Part shown: in pieces, positions 35,264 to 46,889 of the stretch | How positions within the stretch are numbered: the first letter of the stretch is position 1 | How the letters are laid out: each line of letters begins with the position of its first letter | Source of the DNA: Pinus tabuliformis | Lineage: Eukaryota > Streptophyta > Pinopsida > Pinales > Pinaceae | NCBI GenBank assembly: GCA_031772625.1 | Contig: CM062817.1 | Coordinates: forward strand, 952,652,842-952,716,841 | Direction: 5' to 3' | DNA length: 64,000 bases | Translations under genes and position numbers: made by a program | The notes under the pieces: generated by a model | What the model was told of the DNA's origin: nothing | Database searches by the model: none | The model's input: the letters and a program-made list of their open reading frames with translations, nothing else

Positions 35264-36586
35264 ATCAAGAAGCTTTTTCAAGACTTGAATTTTTGCATCT
35301 TCTAGAGGTTTTCTCAAATAGCAAAGTGGAATCACAGTCTTGTTTACATCGGAAGGATTCAAATGCATGTGGTACTTCTATCACTGTTTTTGTCTTATTT
35401 CCTTATGTGAATGAACACTTCTTTAAAAATTTCTATTGTTGATATATGTATTTTTTCTCAAATAATTCTTTATCATATCATTTATGAATATTGAGAATTG
35501 TTATATTTCAAAGGATATATGTCAACAATATATATATTTTGATGAATGTGACAACGATTTTATGATTACTTTGTTTAATTTCTTAAACAAAGTAACCATT
35601 ATATGAATGCATATTTATATTTGATAAGTAAGCCATCTAAATGATTATTTTTCTTTTAAGAATAATCAAAGATCGCATTGTTTATAAATTACCCGACTTA
35701 GATAAGAATATTTATATAGTTTTTGAGTTGTAGGATAAAGACATTGTCATAGATCCATTCTACATGCTTGAAATTTGTGAAACGAATCTCATGTTCTTGA
35801 AAATGAAGTAAATGTTACTCTGTTGTTTAAGATGCTTGTGGCAATATTAATATTTCCTATAGAAGAGTCAGAATAGATTAGTCCGATTTTGATCTAAACC
35901 AAAACCAATATAATAACCACATTGCAAATCAAGAATCTTTTTCAAGACTTGGACTTTTGAATCTTCTAGAGGTTTTCTCAAATAGGAAAGTGGAATCGAA
36001 GTCTTGTTCACATCGGAAGGATTCAAATGCATATGGTACTTCTATCACTATTTTTGTCTTATTTCCTTACGTGAATAAACACTTCTTTAAAAATTGCTAT
36101 TGCTGATATATGTATTTTTTCTCAAATAATTCTTTATCATATCATTTCTGAAGATTCAGAATTGTTATATTTCAAAGGATATATGTCAGCGATATACATA
36201 TTTTTATGAATGCGATAATGTTTTTATAATTACTTTGTTTAATTTCTTAAACAAAGCAATCATTATATGAATGCATCTTTCTATTTGATAAGTAAGCCAT
36301 CTATATGATTATTTTTCTTTTAGGAATAATCAAAGATCACATTGTTTATAAATTACCTGGCTTAGATAAGAATATTTATATATTTCTGAGTTGTAGGATA
36401 AAGACATTCTCATAGATCCATTCCACATGCTTCAAATTTTCGAAGCGAATCTCATGTTCTTGAAGATGAAGTAAATGTTACTTTGTTGTTTAAGATGCTT
36501 GTGGCAATATTAATATTTCTTATTGAAGAGTCAAAATAGATTAGTTCGATTGTGATCTAAACCAAAATCAATATAAGAACCACATT
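35264..36586. repeat. 664-bp tandem duplication, two copies
   Basis: Copy 1 spans 35,264-35,927 and copy 2 spans 35,928-36,586. Both begin ATCAAGAA-CTTTTTCAAGACTT and end ATAA-AACCACATTG. They agree closely apart from scattered substitutions. No coding frame is conserved between them. Confidence 0.88.
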
Positions 36587-37172
36587 GGAAACCATAAAAC
36601 ACTAAAACATGATAAATCATGACTACATTAATAATAACGCATTTATAGCACTACATTGTAAACAGTAAATATAATTTAGGCCATAAATACATTTATATCA
36701 ATACATGAATGTATTAATAGTATAAATCTCAAGAATATTGATATAAACACATAGAACATGAAATCCCAACAATAATATTATAAATGTAAACAATATTTTC
36801 TTTTATGGATCCTGGTGAACAAAGCGAAGGGATCCACACAAAAGACCACAACAATAAAAAATGCAAGAGAAAGATATAAAATAGTAACATTCCCATTGGA
36901 GCAAAGCAACATAAATGAAAAAAACACATCTAAATTGCACACATTGGATTTGAAGAAGAACAGCGTAATAGGAAACTTTAAGATCAAAAATATACAATTT
37001 TGTACATAAAAACAACATTAGTGTTTAAAATAATCACAATTTAACCAACATTGCAACCACGGAAGGAACATTGAGTCTTCACATATATTTTTTGCTTTGT
37101 CTACATCAAATAATCCACTACAAAATTGAAGTTCAAAACTATAAAGAAGGCAACAATGTTATTAGTTTTATT
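36587..37172. other. AT-rich sequence at the 3' side of the Helitron
   Basis: No ORF. The Helitron 3' terminus (a hairpin followed by CTRR on the minus strand) should lie here. I could not identify a convincing one. Confidence 0.4.
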
Positions 37173-38717
37173 TCATAGTGATATGGACTTCAATCGCTCC
37201 TCTTCCTTCTTTCTAATTGTAACATATGTGCTATCTTTCATCTTGGCATAACATTGGAAAGAAAAAGGCGGTGCAATATGTAAACCATCTATTGATTTCA
37301 CTCTTGATATGGCTGTGAAGGTAAGGCCTTGTTGCTCTTTATTCCCAATGTCAACTGACGCTCATTCTAAAGTCAATCCCTATGACTTATGGACTATAAG
37401 AGCCCATGCCATCTTCAAATGAATTTGTTTTCGATTTCCTCTTATCACTAGGGTGATAGGGACAATGTTTGGATTGCTTGCATCAAATGGAACACCAACA
37501 TACTTATCAAAAACAACAGTTGTGAACATTGGAAGTCGAGGTGCCTTAGAGGTAGGTTGATAGAATATATCCTTAACGAAACCAAGTGCACCGTTCACCA
37601 AGCCAGCTTCAACCCATAAATTACATGTCAACATAACACGCTGACCATGACACAACAAAACTTCACGGTCCAATTGATCATCATCAACACCACTGATTTC
37701 TGAATGCCTTGAATATTCAGCAACACATCGTGCAATTGGAGAATTTAATGATTTTAACATATGCCTATTATGCAAGGACACCAAATTATTTGTTGGAAAC
37801 ATGTGAATTGCTGCATTAAATAAATCTCTTTCTATAGGATGCAACCTCATATCAGCCCGAGACATAAGAAAGTCCCAATCTTCAAGAACAGGTTCTATGT
37901 TTCTTATGTTATTGAGGACTCTACGAAAACAAGATTGTTTCTCATTATTCCCTTGTTGGCGAAAGATTGTGTCAAGAGTGACAATAATGTTGAATTTGTT
38001 CCACAAGACTTTCCCTGTTGTATTACCTGCATACAAAGGCTTATCTCTGACAGGAGGCAGTTGGCCAAGGTCACCCACAAGGATGATGGATCTCCCACCA
38101 AAAGGACAATTCTTTTTCTCTGGAAATTCTTCTCATAACCGAGCATCTATTTGCATAAACAACCTTGATCCCAGAAAGCTCATTTCATCAATCAATATAT
38201 ATCTAACATGTCACATTTCTTCTTGGAATACTACAAGTGACTAAACCTGTAGTGGTTGCATATCTTTAATTGGGATTTTTAGAGTCGAGTGTATTGTTTT
38301 TGCATGTATATTAAAAGCAGCTATTCTTGTTGGCGCAAGAAGAAGAAAAGGGCTTCTTACATCACTTGACGAATTAGAAAGAGCCTCAAAAATACAATGG
38401 ATAAGGAAAGACTTCCCAGTACCCGCAGTGCCCTGAATAATCACAAGAAGAGCTTCCCAAATTTCATATTCAGCAAAGTGCCCTAACACAATCTCAAAAG
38501 AAAGTCGTTTTATTTCCGACAAAGAATCTGGAGATGCAAATGTTCTGTTTGGAAGGTCAGCAATATCACCCATTGATTTTGAATTCCTTATAAAATTAGT
38601 AGCTTCCTCTGCAACATCATCAGAAATAGTTATACTTTCCCAGTCAAAGGATTTATCAAAGTACCTTTGACCAAGGGTGTGAAGATTAGAAACATTCACA
38701 TCGTTTGGTGGAACCAA
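37173..38717 (-). pseudogene. Helitron PIF1-like helicase domain
   Basis: Superfamily 1 helicase that unwinds DNA during rolling-circle transposition. The block 38,717-38,241 holds Walker A, IQGTAGTGKSFLIHCIF. A frame break at about 38,240 precedes ILIDEMSFLGSRLF, the Walker B region. The block 38,078-37,380 has VGDLGQLPPV (motif III), TIFRQQ (motif IV) and GQRVMLTCNLW. It then runs past a stop (replacing Gln in HKSQGLTL) to TFTAISRVKS (motif VI), ending at TGA 37,173. All core motifs are visible, so decay is moderate. Confidence 0.9.
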
Positions 38718-38806
38718 ACAAGAGAAAATCTGCCATTCTTAAAAATCATCTTCAACATTCATTTCGTGGTTAGAAAAATCACCATGTTCTTCATCTTCAA
38801 TATTTT

Positions 38807-40938
38807 CTATAATTGATGGGTGTCGATCAACATGCCATGCTCGATATCGAAAATTCCTCCAACTTTCAATAATAACTTCAGCTGAAAGGCAAATTTCTCT
38901 GAAGGCTCACCGAGAATAGAATAAAACCATGGGCAAACCTGAACAATAGCATGAACATCTCTAGGCTTCCATGGATCTTGTTTACGCTTGCTATCAAATG
39001 TCCAAGATCTTGTTGTTTCTATCAAGGATAGATGTTCAAGGAGAAAAGGTCTCTTCTGATAATGTTGAATGAAAGTATTCTCAGATGAACATTGCAAGCC
39101 ATCCCTTGATATTTTCCTAAAAACCTTTCTTCCAACATTTAAGGAAACAAATTTCCAACTACAAACAACAAGAGGCAGCTTAAGCAACATATGGCATGTT
39201 TCTTATGCTCCAATGTCACGGTCAACAATCGTTTCTGCAAGAAACTTTCTATATGCACATAAAGCACGATCCTTAGAGCCAATAGAATTTGAAATTCTAA
39301 TTAACATGTGATGATAACTTTCAGACATTTTTTTTGCTTTCAATGCATACTTAGCAATGTATTTCAACGCAGCATAGCGAGAAAGCACTGGCTAGAAATC
39401 AACATTCACATGCCACATTGTTAGAAGGTCAATGTTATGTACATTAAGCCTGTCATCATTTCTTGCTGGCTCATACTTTTTTCTTCCTTGATCATCTATG
39501 AACAATCTTGATTCACAACAAAGATCCCATGGAGCATTGTACCGACATGTTATAATAGTGCCCCTTTTGCGCAAACAAGAATCCATAGTACACTTTGTGT
39601 GCATTTGGACACCGTTTAACAATTATTCGTAATCATTATCAGGATTACAAGAGAAAATCTGACCAGTATTCAACAAGCAAGGGTCATCATTGAGGCTTCG
39701 TGGAACCATTATGTTGCGACGATGTATGTCACGCAGATTCCATGCGGTTACATTTTGTCGAAGAACATCTTTGCAAGTTGTACATCATAACTATTTGACC
39801 AATCAAGTATTTCCATGTCAAGAGCACCTTCTAACCATAGGAAACCATGGATATGCGTTGAACCTCTATGTTGCTACTCATATCTGAAATAAATGAACAT
39901 ATAGTTACTACAAACAATATAAACATAATCACAATAAAAGTTGAAAAAGTATAGAAAAAAATTCAACACAAACCTGTACCAAAAGTCTTTAGCTTTAAGA
40001 TATTTTTGGATAGCTTCCTCTTGAAAAGTATTGAATCTGTGGTGCATAAATGCCGCAATAATATGAGGGTACTGGATACCATTCTCAATTTTCATACGAT
40101 GCTCATTTGAAGAACAAGAATGTGAATGTATGGGGATGAGGTTATGCAAATCTGGCCACTTTTTGTCAGCTGCACTCAAAGTAAAAAGTAAAGATGGACA
40201 TCCTAACTTAGTAATCATGTCTGTCAGTTCAGATCGAGACTTAGTCCAGTATGCCCTTGTACCTCTCAGAGAAGAACAAAACCGCATAATATGCTCAACC
40301 AACTTATTATCTAGTAAATTAGATAGTTGGTGACGCAACTCCTCAACTGTTGTAGGTGAGTTATCATGTAAATGTTTCTTTGCAAAAACTACAATAGTTG
40401 CTTGGCTTCGATGCTGCATTATCATGTTTAATAGGTAATATTGAAACTGAGGATGGCTTCCAAATCTCTAATCATAGTACCTAAAAAGATGCAATGCATA
40501 CTCATGAACTTCAACACCACAAATATGTGGTTGCACCCAATCAGCATCACCAGTGGGGAACAATGTTAGGAATGCCATATCGAACAGCCCCTCTGTATTA
40601 TATTCATTCACCGGAGAGGTTCCAATAGTGGGCCAATCCATGTCTTGAACATGTGAAGAATGAACATTATCAAGAAATGCTCTAATTTCTTCCACTTCTC
40701 TGTGTTCATTTGGTAGGCGAGCAACAAAGGAAGAAGGATGAGAGGGAAAATGCTCAACATGAAACTCTTCATTATTAGTTTCATTGGTCTCAGATTCTTC
40801 AATATGACAATCAACAAATTTAAGCCTAGAGGAGATATTTGTTGAGATTTTAGGTAGAGCATTCACTGAATCATAATCAATTACAATATCTCGATAGTAT
40901 TGATCACACTGGATTTTGAAAACCAATGCATCCATCAC
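38807..40938 (-). pseudogene. Helitron Rep (HUH endonuclease) and N-terminal regions
   Basis: The block 40,938-40,468 (MDALVFKIQCDQYY, GLFDMAFLTLFPTGDADW) and the block 40,425-39,974 (RGTRAYWTKSRSEL, FTLSAADKKWPDLH, EHRMKIENGIQYPHIIAAFMHHRFN) are the Helitron-like N-terminal domain. After a probable intron the frame continues YE-stop-QHRGSTHIHGFLWLEG; HIH is the metal-binding HUH motif. Further blocks 39,622-39,392 and 39,388-38,807 follow (CRYNAPWDLC, LLKLPLVVCSWKFVSLNV), with stops. The catalytic Tyr pair is probably near YAALKYIAKYALK at about 39,360, which fits the usual KY-xKY--K pattern. Rep would nick and rejoin DNA. Confidence 0.85.
39884..39973 (-). other. Probable 90-bp intron in Helitron Rep
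   Basis: On the minus strand GTTTGTG...TTATTTCAG interrupts the frame. Removing it joins DFWYR to YE-x-QHRGSTHIHG, which restores the conserved text in front of the HUH motif. GT and AG borders, a T-rich 3' end and AT-rich content all fit a plant intron. Confidence 0.65.
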
Positions 40939-40999
40939 TCAATATCTTTTGAAATAACATTCATAATATTTAGACTTAGCACCATGTCTCCTCACAATT

Positions 41000-42628
41000 A
41001 GAAAGTCAATATCTTCAACACGTCAGGGAAGGCTTCTTAAAATTGTAGAAATATCTTAAGGAAAGCTAATTGTATGACCACTATACTTATATTTCCTACC
41101 TCGAGCAAGTGTCACTTGCAAATTGGGATTCACACATGCTATTAGCATTTCTTCAACTTCAGTAAGAACTATTAAAATATGAGGTTACTCACGCGGATCC
41201 ATGTTATTATACCGACAAAAATGATGGGCTCCTCTTTCACTCTTACATCATCTACAAATAGGTCCTTCAGACTGTCTCACAACAAGGATTCCAGGATATG
41301 ATTCTTGGCAAATGTGGCACATCTAGACAACTGACAAGCTATCTATCTTTGCTCGAAACCTTTTATGCACTGCAATCATGTTTTCATCAAAATGAATATG
41401 ATCTCTACTCACCAAACCATGTTGAAAACCATTTCGATGAGTAAAATCTCTTCTAACATTTATTTCATCTTCAAGAACATGAGATTCCCTTCGCAAATTT
41501 GAAGCATGTGGAATGCATCTATGAGAATGTGTTTACAAATTTATGGTGTGCATTTCACAAATCTGAGAGGATGTAAAGGTCTCTTTGTCATAAAAGACTT
41601 TAAAATTTAATTTGCAACTAATTATAAAGGAAGAAAATGAACAAGAATCAAATGCATTCAAAATTTACATTTTTGTCTTCACGTGGATGAGTGTTATGAG
41701 ATGGTTGCTCTTGGATTCTAAGAATAGTGGACGAAACATTTTTTCCTGTATTTTCTTTACCTCTATTCAAATGAGTTGTTTTATGTTTCAAAAAAGTAAA
41801 ATACATTATAAAACTAAATGTCCAAAAAAGAAAGATTAAAAAATTGAAAATAAATTAAATACATCTACAATAGTTTTACAATTTGATCTTTTGGATTCTA
41901 ATTGGCCAACCTAATGAGATGACATCATGGTTTCTCCATGAAAGGTTACAAAACACAATTTCAAGGCAACTGTAAATGAGAAAATGAGAAAAACATCAAA
42001 TCCACTCAACATTTACATTTGTTTGGCAATGTGGATGAAGGCTATGAGATATTTCCCCTTCACTTCTAACATCAGTAGATGTAACATCTAGGAAGTTAAT
42101 TTCTATGCCTCTATTGCAATGACTTCTATCATATTCAAAGAAAATAAAAGATGCCATAAAATTCATTTTCTAAGCAATTAGAAATTTAAAAAATGAAAAG
42201 CAAATCAAAAACACTGAAAATTTACATTAGTTTGGAATGTAGCTAAACAACCATTACTGTAGCCAAAATCAAAATATAATTGTCTTACCTCCATTGTGCC
42301 AAGCGAAATGATATCAAGGATGATTGATTCTCTTGGTGGGACCACATTACTTTCAGAAGTGGGATTTGAAGGTCTTTTGTTTCAAGCAGTTGAATCCAAA
42401 TTATCAAACAAATGGCCAAGTAAACTATCATTCAAATCATCACACAAAATGTCATCATTACCTCAACCATGGCTTATTTTCAACCCTTGGCCATCATAAC
42501 ATGCAATTGATAACACGAAAGGGTTAGGGTGGACATTTGCATGCACAATATCGATATGGCGTTCTTCTTGATTGCAAGATGTTTCCCCAATGTTATGAAC
42601 ATTTTCAGAAGAGCATCGAACAACAAGA
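41000..42628 (-). pseudogene. Degenerate Helitron N-terminal and zinc-finger stretch with spacer
   Basis: Near 41,320-41,180 the minus strand reads CHICQESYPGILVVRQSEGPICR, then GAHHFCRYNNMDPRE, a Helitron zinc-finger and N-terminal segment with stops. From about 41,560 to 42,290 the sequence is AT-rich and has no clear frame. 42,290-42,628 shows only short degenerate blocks. Confidence 0.5.
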
Positions 42629-42883
42629 CTATGCTGAGGAGGAGCATATCCTGATAATGAACATTTCCATTATATCGTCCATACTACGATACTTACAAAG
42701 AACTATAGAATCATTTTGAAGATCAGCTTCACTCATTTTTATCTTATATGAAACTATCCTACACTCATTTATCGCATCCTTATTTTGTTGATACCGCAAA
42801 CGACGACTTTCATTAGACCTCTCACGTGATTGTGATGACAAAGTTCTTTTTCTTGCACGCATGCTTGTGCCTTCAGATGACAT
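42629..42883 (-). pseudogene. Helitron protein N-terminus
   Basis: ATG at 42,883. SMRARKRTLSSQSRERSNESRRLRYQQNK is a short basic N-terminal segment of the kind found at the start of plant Helitron proteins. It is in position to begin the RepHel frame. Confidence 0.6.
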
Positions 42884-43517
42884 GTCTACAATGAATAATA
42901 ATTATTCGTTGTGCAATCATAAACATGGAATATAAAAAGTGTATATCTTTTTTTTTCCAACCATATAAACTTATGAAAGTGTATAAGGCTTTTTCACCAT
43001 GCCTAAAAACAAAAACAAAAAATTTCAAAACGGCAAACAAAAACAAAGGAACTCTTCCAAATGGCTCAAACCAAAAAAGAAGTCTAAATTTCCATGTATC
43101 ATATTATAATCGAAATGGAACCCATACTATTGCGACACAAGAATCTAAAAATTTGGAACTATATATACTATCAAAATATAAATATAAATATTAAAATGAA
43201 CATAAACATATAAAATTGTTTCGAAATCAATGACAAAATCCATTACAAATATAATGTATAACATAAATCATAGGCATTATAACTATACAAACAAAGAAAA
43301 AAGCATAACATCAAGAAACATCTACATGTAAATAAGAAAACTTTAGCGGAAACAATATTAAATATTTTACATCACAAAGATTGATACAAACATAATTTTA
43401 AAGTATTACCATAAAGACACATAGTATGTATAGAGGCAAAAATGGAAATATTTTCCACAACCACAGAGAGTATATAAAATGGAAATATTTATAAGAACTC
43501 CTAAGAATACTAATATC
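42884..43517. other. Spacer between Helitron and F-box pseudogene
   Basis: AT-rich, with repeated ATAAACATA-type words; no coding or RNA feature seen. Confidence 0.4.
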
Positions 43518-44711
43518 CTAAGAATCCATCACCATATCCAATGGTGGAATCTCATCAACAAAATCCATACGTGCAGCAATTGCAAAAACATCTCCATACT
43601 CAATCAGATCATTGCAGTCCTCTTGTGCTAGGTACCAAAACCAAGACATCTACTCATTAGTTGAATTATGAATATCTATTGGAAAACAAATGTGAATTAC
43701 CATGTCATATAATAGGAAAGGAACTTCACTGCAGTTGCACGTAAGAACCAGACCATGGACTGTTCGGAACAGAAGATAGCCAGGACATTTGTTATTTATA
43801 TCTGTAGAAATGTTTCCCAACGACTTCCATATGAAACCCCAATCATCTTCAAAGTAGTCAATTCTTCGTTCAGAACATGGTTGACCAAATTGGAAATGAT
43901 CTAATTCTTCAATTGATCATACAGAAGTGGACCCATCATCGACAAGGCATATCAATTGATTCATGTATATTGCTAACGACATACAATGCATGTCACTGAT
44001 TGGAACAAATGTAAAACCCCACTCCTTTTTTATTACGTCAAACCAGTAGATTTTATACCCATACCGAGGATAATGTTCATACTCCTTGTCAAGATACAAC
44101 CAAAACAATTTACTTTTATAAAACACTACATTCTTGGGGGGTGAAGTACCACCAAATGTAACATCAGCCCTTTGCCACACCCTATCAAGACGACTACAAA
44201 CATAAAATTCAGACTGCATTACACCATAGATATTTTTTAGAACAACCTAGTCATATTTTCTACTGCTTACATTTTTCAATAATGAAAAGAACCCCGAGTC
44301 TCCAATTTGTATAGGCCCTATGTTTTTAAATGCCTTTGTAAATGGATTCACTACAAAATAGTTGTGTGTTTGGGAGCATTCAGTTGGTAAGGATAAAACC
44401 ACCATTGGTCCAACAACACACTCTACTCTGTATCTTGAATCTATGAATCCCAAATAAAATTGATATAAGTGGCCATTCTGATTAAGGTATTGGGCAGCAA
44501 AACAATGGTCTTCACTATTAAGAAAACGAACGAGAAATCCAAATTGGTTCGTGGCGACATTCTTGCAACGTAAAAATAAAGAAGGGTTCTACAAATCATT
44601 CTTCCATTTTTTACATACAGTGCCAAACTTTATCACAACCGGTAAAGGGAGCCACAACAAGAAAAGTTCAAGAACTTCGAATGGAAGAGAACTCCAAATC
44701 ACTAGATTCAT
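43518..44711 (-). pseudogene. F-box protein pseudogene
   Basis: Minus-strand frame of exactly 398 codons from ATG 44,711 to TAG 43,518 with no indel and no intron. It is broken only by four internal stops: TAG at 44,591, one after SSRKYD (near 44,249), TGA after GSTSV (near 43,919), and TAG near 43,651. Residues 7-36 are an F-box: SLPFEVLELFLLWLPLPV, then TVCKKWKN. A kelch-like or F-box-associated C-terminal region follows, with VVNPFTKAFKNIGP and YKIYWFDVIKKEWGF. Such proteins recruit targets to SCF ubiquitin ligases. It lies 0.6 kb upstream of the Helitron protein on the same strand, so capture by the Helitron is possible but unproven. Confidence 0.85.
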
Positions 44712-45425
44712 GATGAAACAGTGAAATCACCTAACAGTAAGAAAAAAAGGCATTTGATATCAACAAAACAATTTAATGTTGAATAAAATTAAAAGTAACA
44801 TAAATACATAATTTACCACACACAATTTTCCATTCTGTTGAGACTGTGTTAACTGAAAACATAGTAAAGGACCATGAATCCACCATGATGATAGACACAC
44901 TGAAAATAGCCATGGAAGTTGTTGAGACGCTAATTTTTTTATTTCATTTTTTCTTAATCCTACATACATGGTTATCAACAAGAGGCACAATAAATTTTTA
45001 ATAATGCTTTGTAAAAAACTAATTTAAGTATGGTCTAAACATGTGTTCTAGACATGCAAGAAAGTTACTATTGCAAATTTCATTCATTGATTTAGTGACA
45101 ACTACAAGAATATACTGGCATCTTTCAATTCAGGCCATCCAATCAAAATGATTAATTAAGAAAATGATTAACTTGCCGATTCTGATAAGGGTGACGCCTA
45201 TCGGCATAATTATATAAATATATATATGGTTGGAATTATAATATAAAAATTAAATATATACATGAAACATTTCTATATTAAAAAAACGTTTTAGTATTTA
45301 AAATTGTTTGTTATTTATTATTTTTCAATATATATGTATATTTAAGTGGACAAGCATCGTTATATTGACATCGGTAAGTGCAACTTGACATTATAAGGTA
45401 TTGAAATCCAGAATAGTGGGATTAC
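44712..45425. other. AT-rich spacer, no second SABATH exon
   Basis: Searched on the minus strand for the continuation of the exon at 45,426; none was found. It contains a short stem GCCGAT...ATCGGC near 45,176-45,202 and AT-rich sequence at 45,220-45,350 that resembles 52,150-52,260. Confidence 0.4.
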
Positions 45426-45494
45426 CTGGACCGATGAATTGTTGACGTAGCTTGAATCCCCATTTCCACCCTTCATGGAAAACACGTCCTCCAT
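45426..45494 (-). pseudogene. Orphan first exon of a SABATH carboxyl methyltransferase
   Basis: The minus-strand ATG at 45,494 opens 23 codons reading MEDVFSMKGGNGDSSYVNNS and three more, ending CAG followed by GTAAT, a 5' splice site. The N-terminus of SABATH enzymes (salicylate, jasmonate and related methyltransferases) has the form M-V--VL-MNGG-GE-SYA-NS, and first exons commonly end just there. The Gly-Asn-Gly-Asp/Glu-Ser-Tyr core contributes to SAM and substrate binding. No later exon is present in the window on this strand, so this is a fragment. Confidence 0.7.
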
Positions 45495-46884
45495 AGATTT
45501 CACGCTCTAGGCGACAAAAACTAGATGATTTTATTTTTCGAACACATAGCAGGCCGTTCACTCGCTTTCGTTTGTAATGTCACACTTAAGCTAACATTTT
45601 TAGGTTAGTTGTGCCTAACTATAACCTTGCATTGTATTTTCCATATGGCAGTCTATTTCACCATCTTATTTGGCCTTTTCCCAAAGCTAGGAGGTTATAA
45701 CTATATAGTATGTTGATTTCTTTCATTTGTATTTTGAAAGAGGTAAATTAATGCTACCATTAGTTTAAGGTATTAAATACTATGTGATGCATTATCTCGA
45801 GAACACACTCTTCATCATGTTTTCAAACTAGCTTGCGGAGAATCCTTGAATCGATTGATATTTATCCAATTCCAATGAATCCAGGAGTTGTTGATCTAGT
45901 TGACCGAGTGGAACTAGAAGATTTGTATCAAAATATAGAATCTTCACAAGTTTACGATCCAGGTGAACCCACATCTAAGCAGGCACCAGTACCAGAAGCA
46001 TCCTAGCAAGTTCAAGCGGCACCTGTAGTTGACCAAGTTGCACTAGTTGAATAAGCAAGTGACCCACCTCACTTTCATTAAAAGGGTTCTAGTTGATTCC
46101 TTCTTCTGCTAACCAATTTGTTTAGGTTGAAGCTAGACTTGATAAAAATCTCGTTCTTAGAGGTCACCATCAAACCATGCCACATTGGAACAAGCACGGT
46201 ACGAAATGATTGACACTGTGAATCAAATCTATTATTAATCGTCCAAGTAACTAACTAATTGGGAAGTTGTTGTTCCATCCAGTGTGCTAGTGTGAATCAT
46301 TGATATTGTTCACTGTGAACGAGGATAGGGAAGCGGAAACATATGGATCAAGAAAATATTCAATATAAAATGTTTCTACTTCCTCCATAGTCTCTTCTCT
46401 AGTAATGAATGCTTAAGCATCAACATAGCTTCTAGTTCCTTGCTTGTTGGGTATTATTCATTGAGTAATGTCCTCCTTGGTTGGTGCCTGTTTATGAACC
46501 AGAAGAAAGCTATCCGACTGGTTCACACTTCATTATGGCAGCTTCTTCCTACAAATACCTGACGAATAGTCAATTGACTAAACAACCTCGAAAGAAGGAA
46601 GGACAAGAAAGAAAGAATGCCTATGATCTTCCTATGCCTATTTATTCTTCCCAAAATGAATTTTCTTGTAAATGTAATTGAGTTAAGAAGGAGTGTCCCA
46701 AACCCAATCTGTGCCTATTCCCAATACCAAAAATACTTGTTGGTAAAATCCTTTTCCTTCCAAGTGAATGAATTTACTACTTCATATGTATTTATTTATA
46801 TTTGAAGATTATACACAAGACATAATATGCATTATTAACCACAGTCATCGGCCACAAGGTTTCGATAGTCACCCACGTTAGGTT
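45495..46884. other. Unassigned sequence left of the GAG-only LTR element
   Basis: Short frames such as the one near 45,830-46,000 (VVDLVDRVELEDLYQN) are open, but I do not recognise them. No LTR pair or catalytic motif is visible. Together with 51,212-52,430 this was one stretch before the LTR element inserted. Confidence 0.35.
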
Positions 46885-46889
46885 CTCTG
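46885..46889. repeat. Target site duplication CTCTG, left copy
   Basis: CTCTG precedes the left LTR and recurs at 51,207-51,211 right after the right LTR. Confidence 0.9.

Larger units (their letters stand above)
37173..42883 (-). mobile_element. Helitron, autonomous type, decayed (RepHel coding part)
   Basis: Minus-strand remains of the plant Helitron protein in the right order: basic N-terminal region (42,883-42,629), zinc-finger-like and Helitron N-terminal regions (about 41,300-40,000), HUH Rep motif (near 39,850), and PIF1-type helicase (38,717-37,173). This covers nearly the full length of such a protein. It carries frameshifts and stops. The 5' TC and 3' hairpin-CTRR ends were not found, so the element borders are open. 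Confidence 0.85.

Noticed and set aside
36803..36840. TGGATCC...GGATCCA hairpin as the Helitron 3' terminal stem
   Set aside because: It is not followed by CTRR at the right distance, and the loop is too large.
37010..37060. Sequence reading ...ACACTAAT on the minus strand as the Helitron 3' end
   Set aside because: No GC-rich stem precedes it; a CTAA alone is expected by chance.
46481..46805. Plus-strand frames of 62-66 codons as exons
   Set aside because: They overlap in different frames and show no domain or splice-site support.
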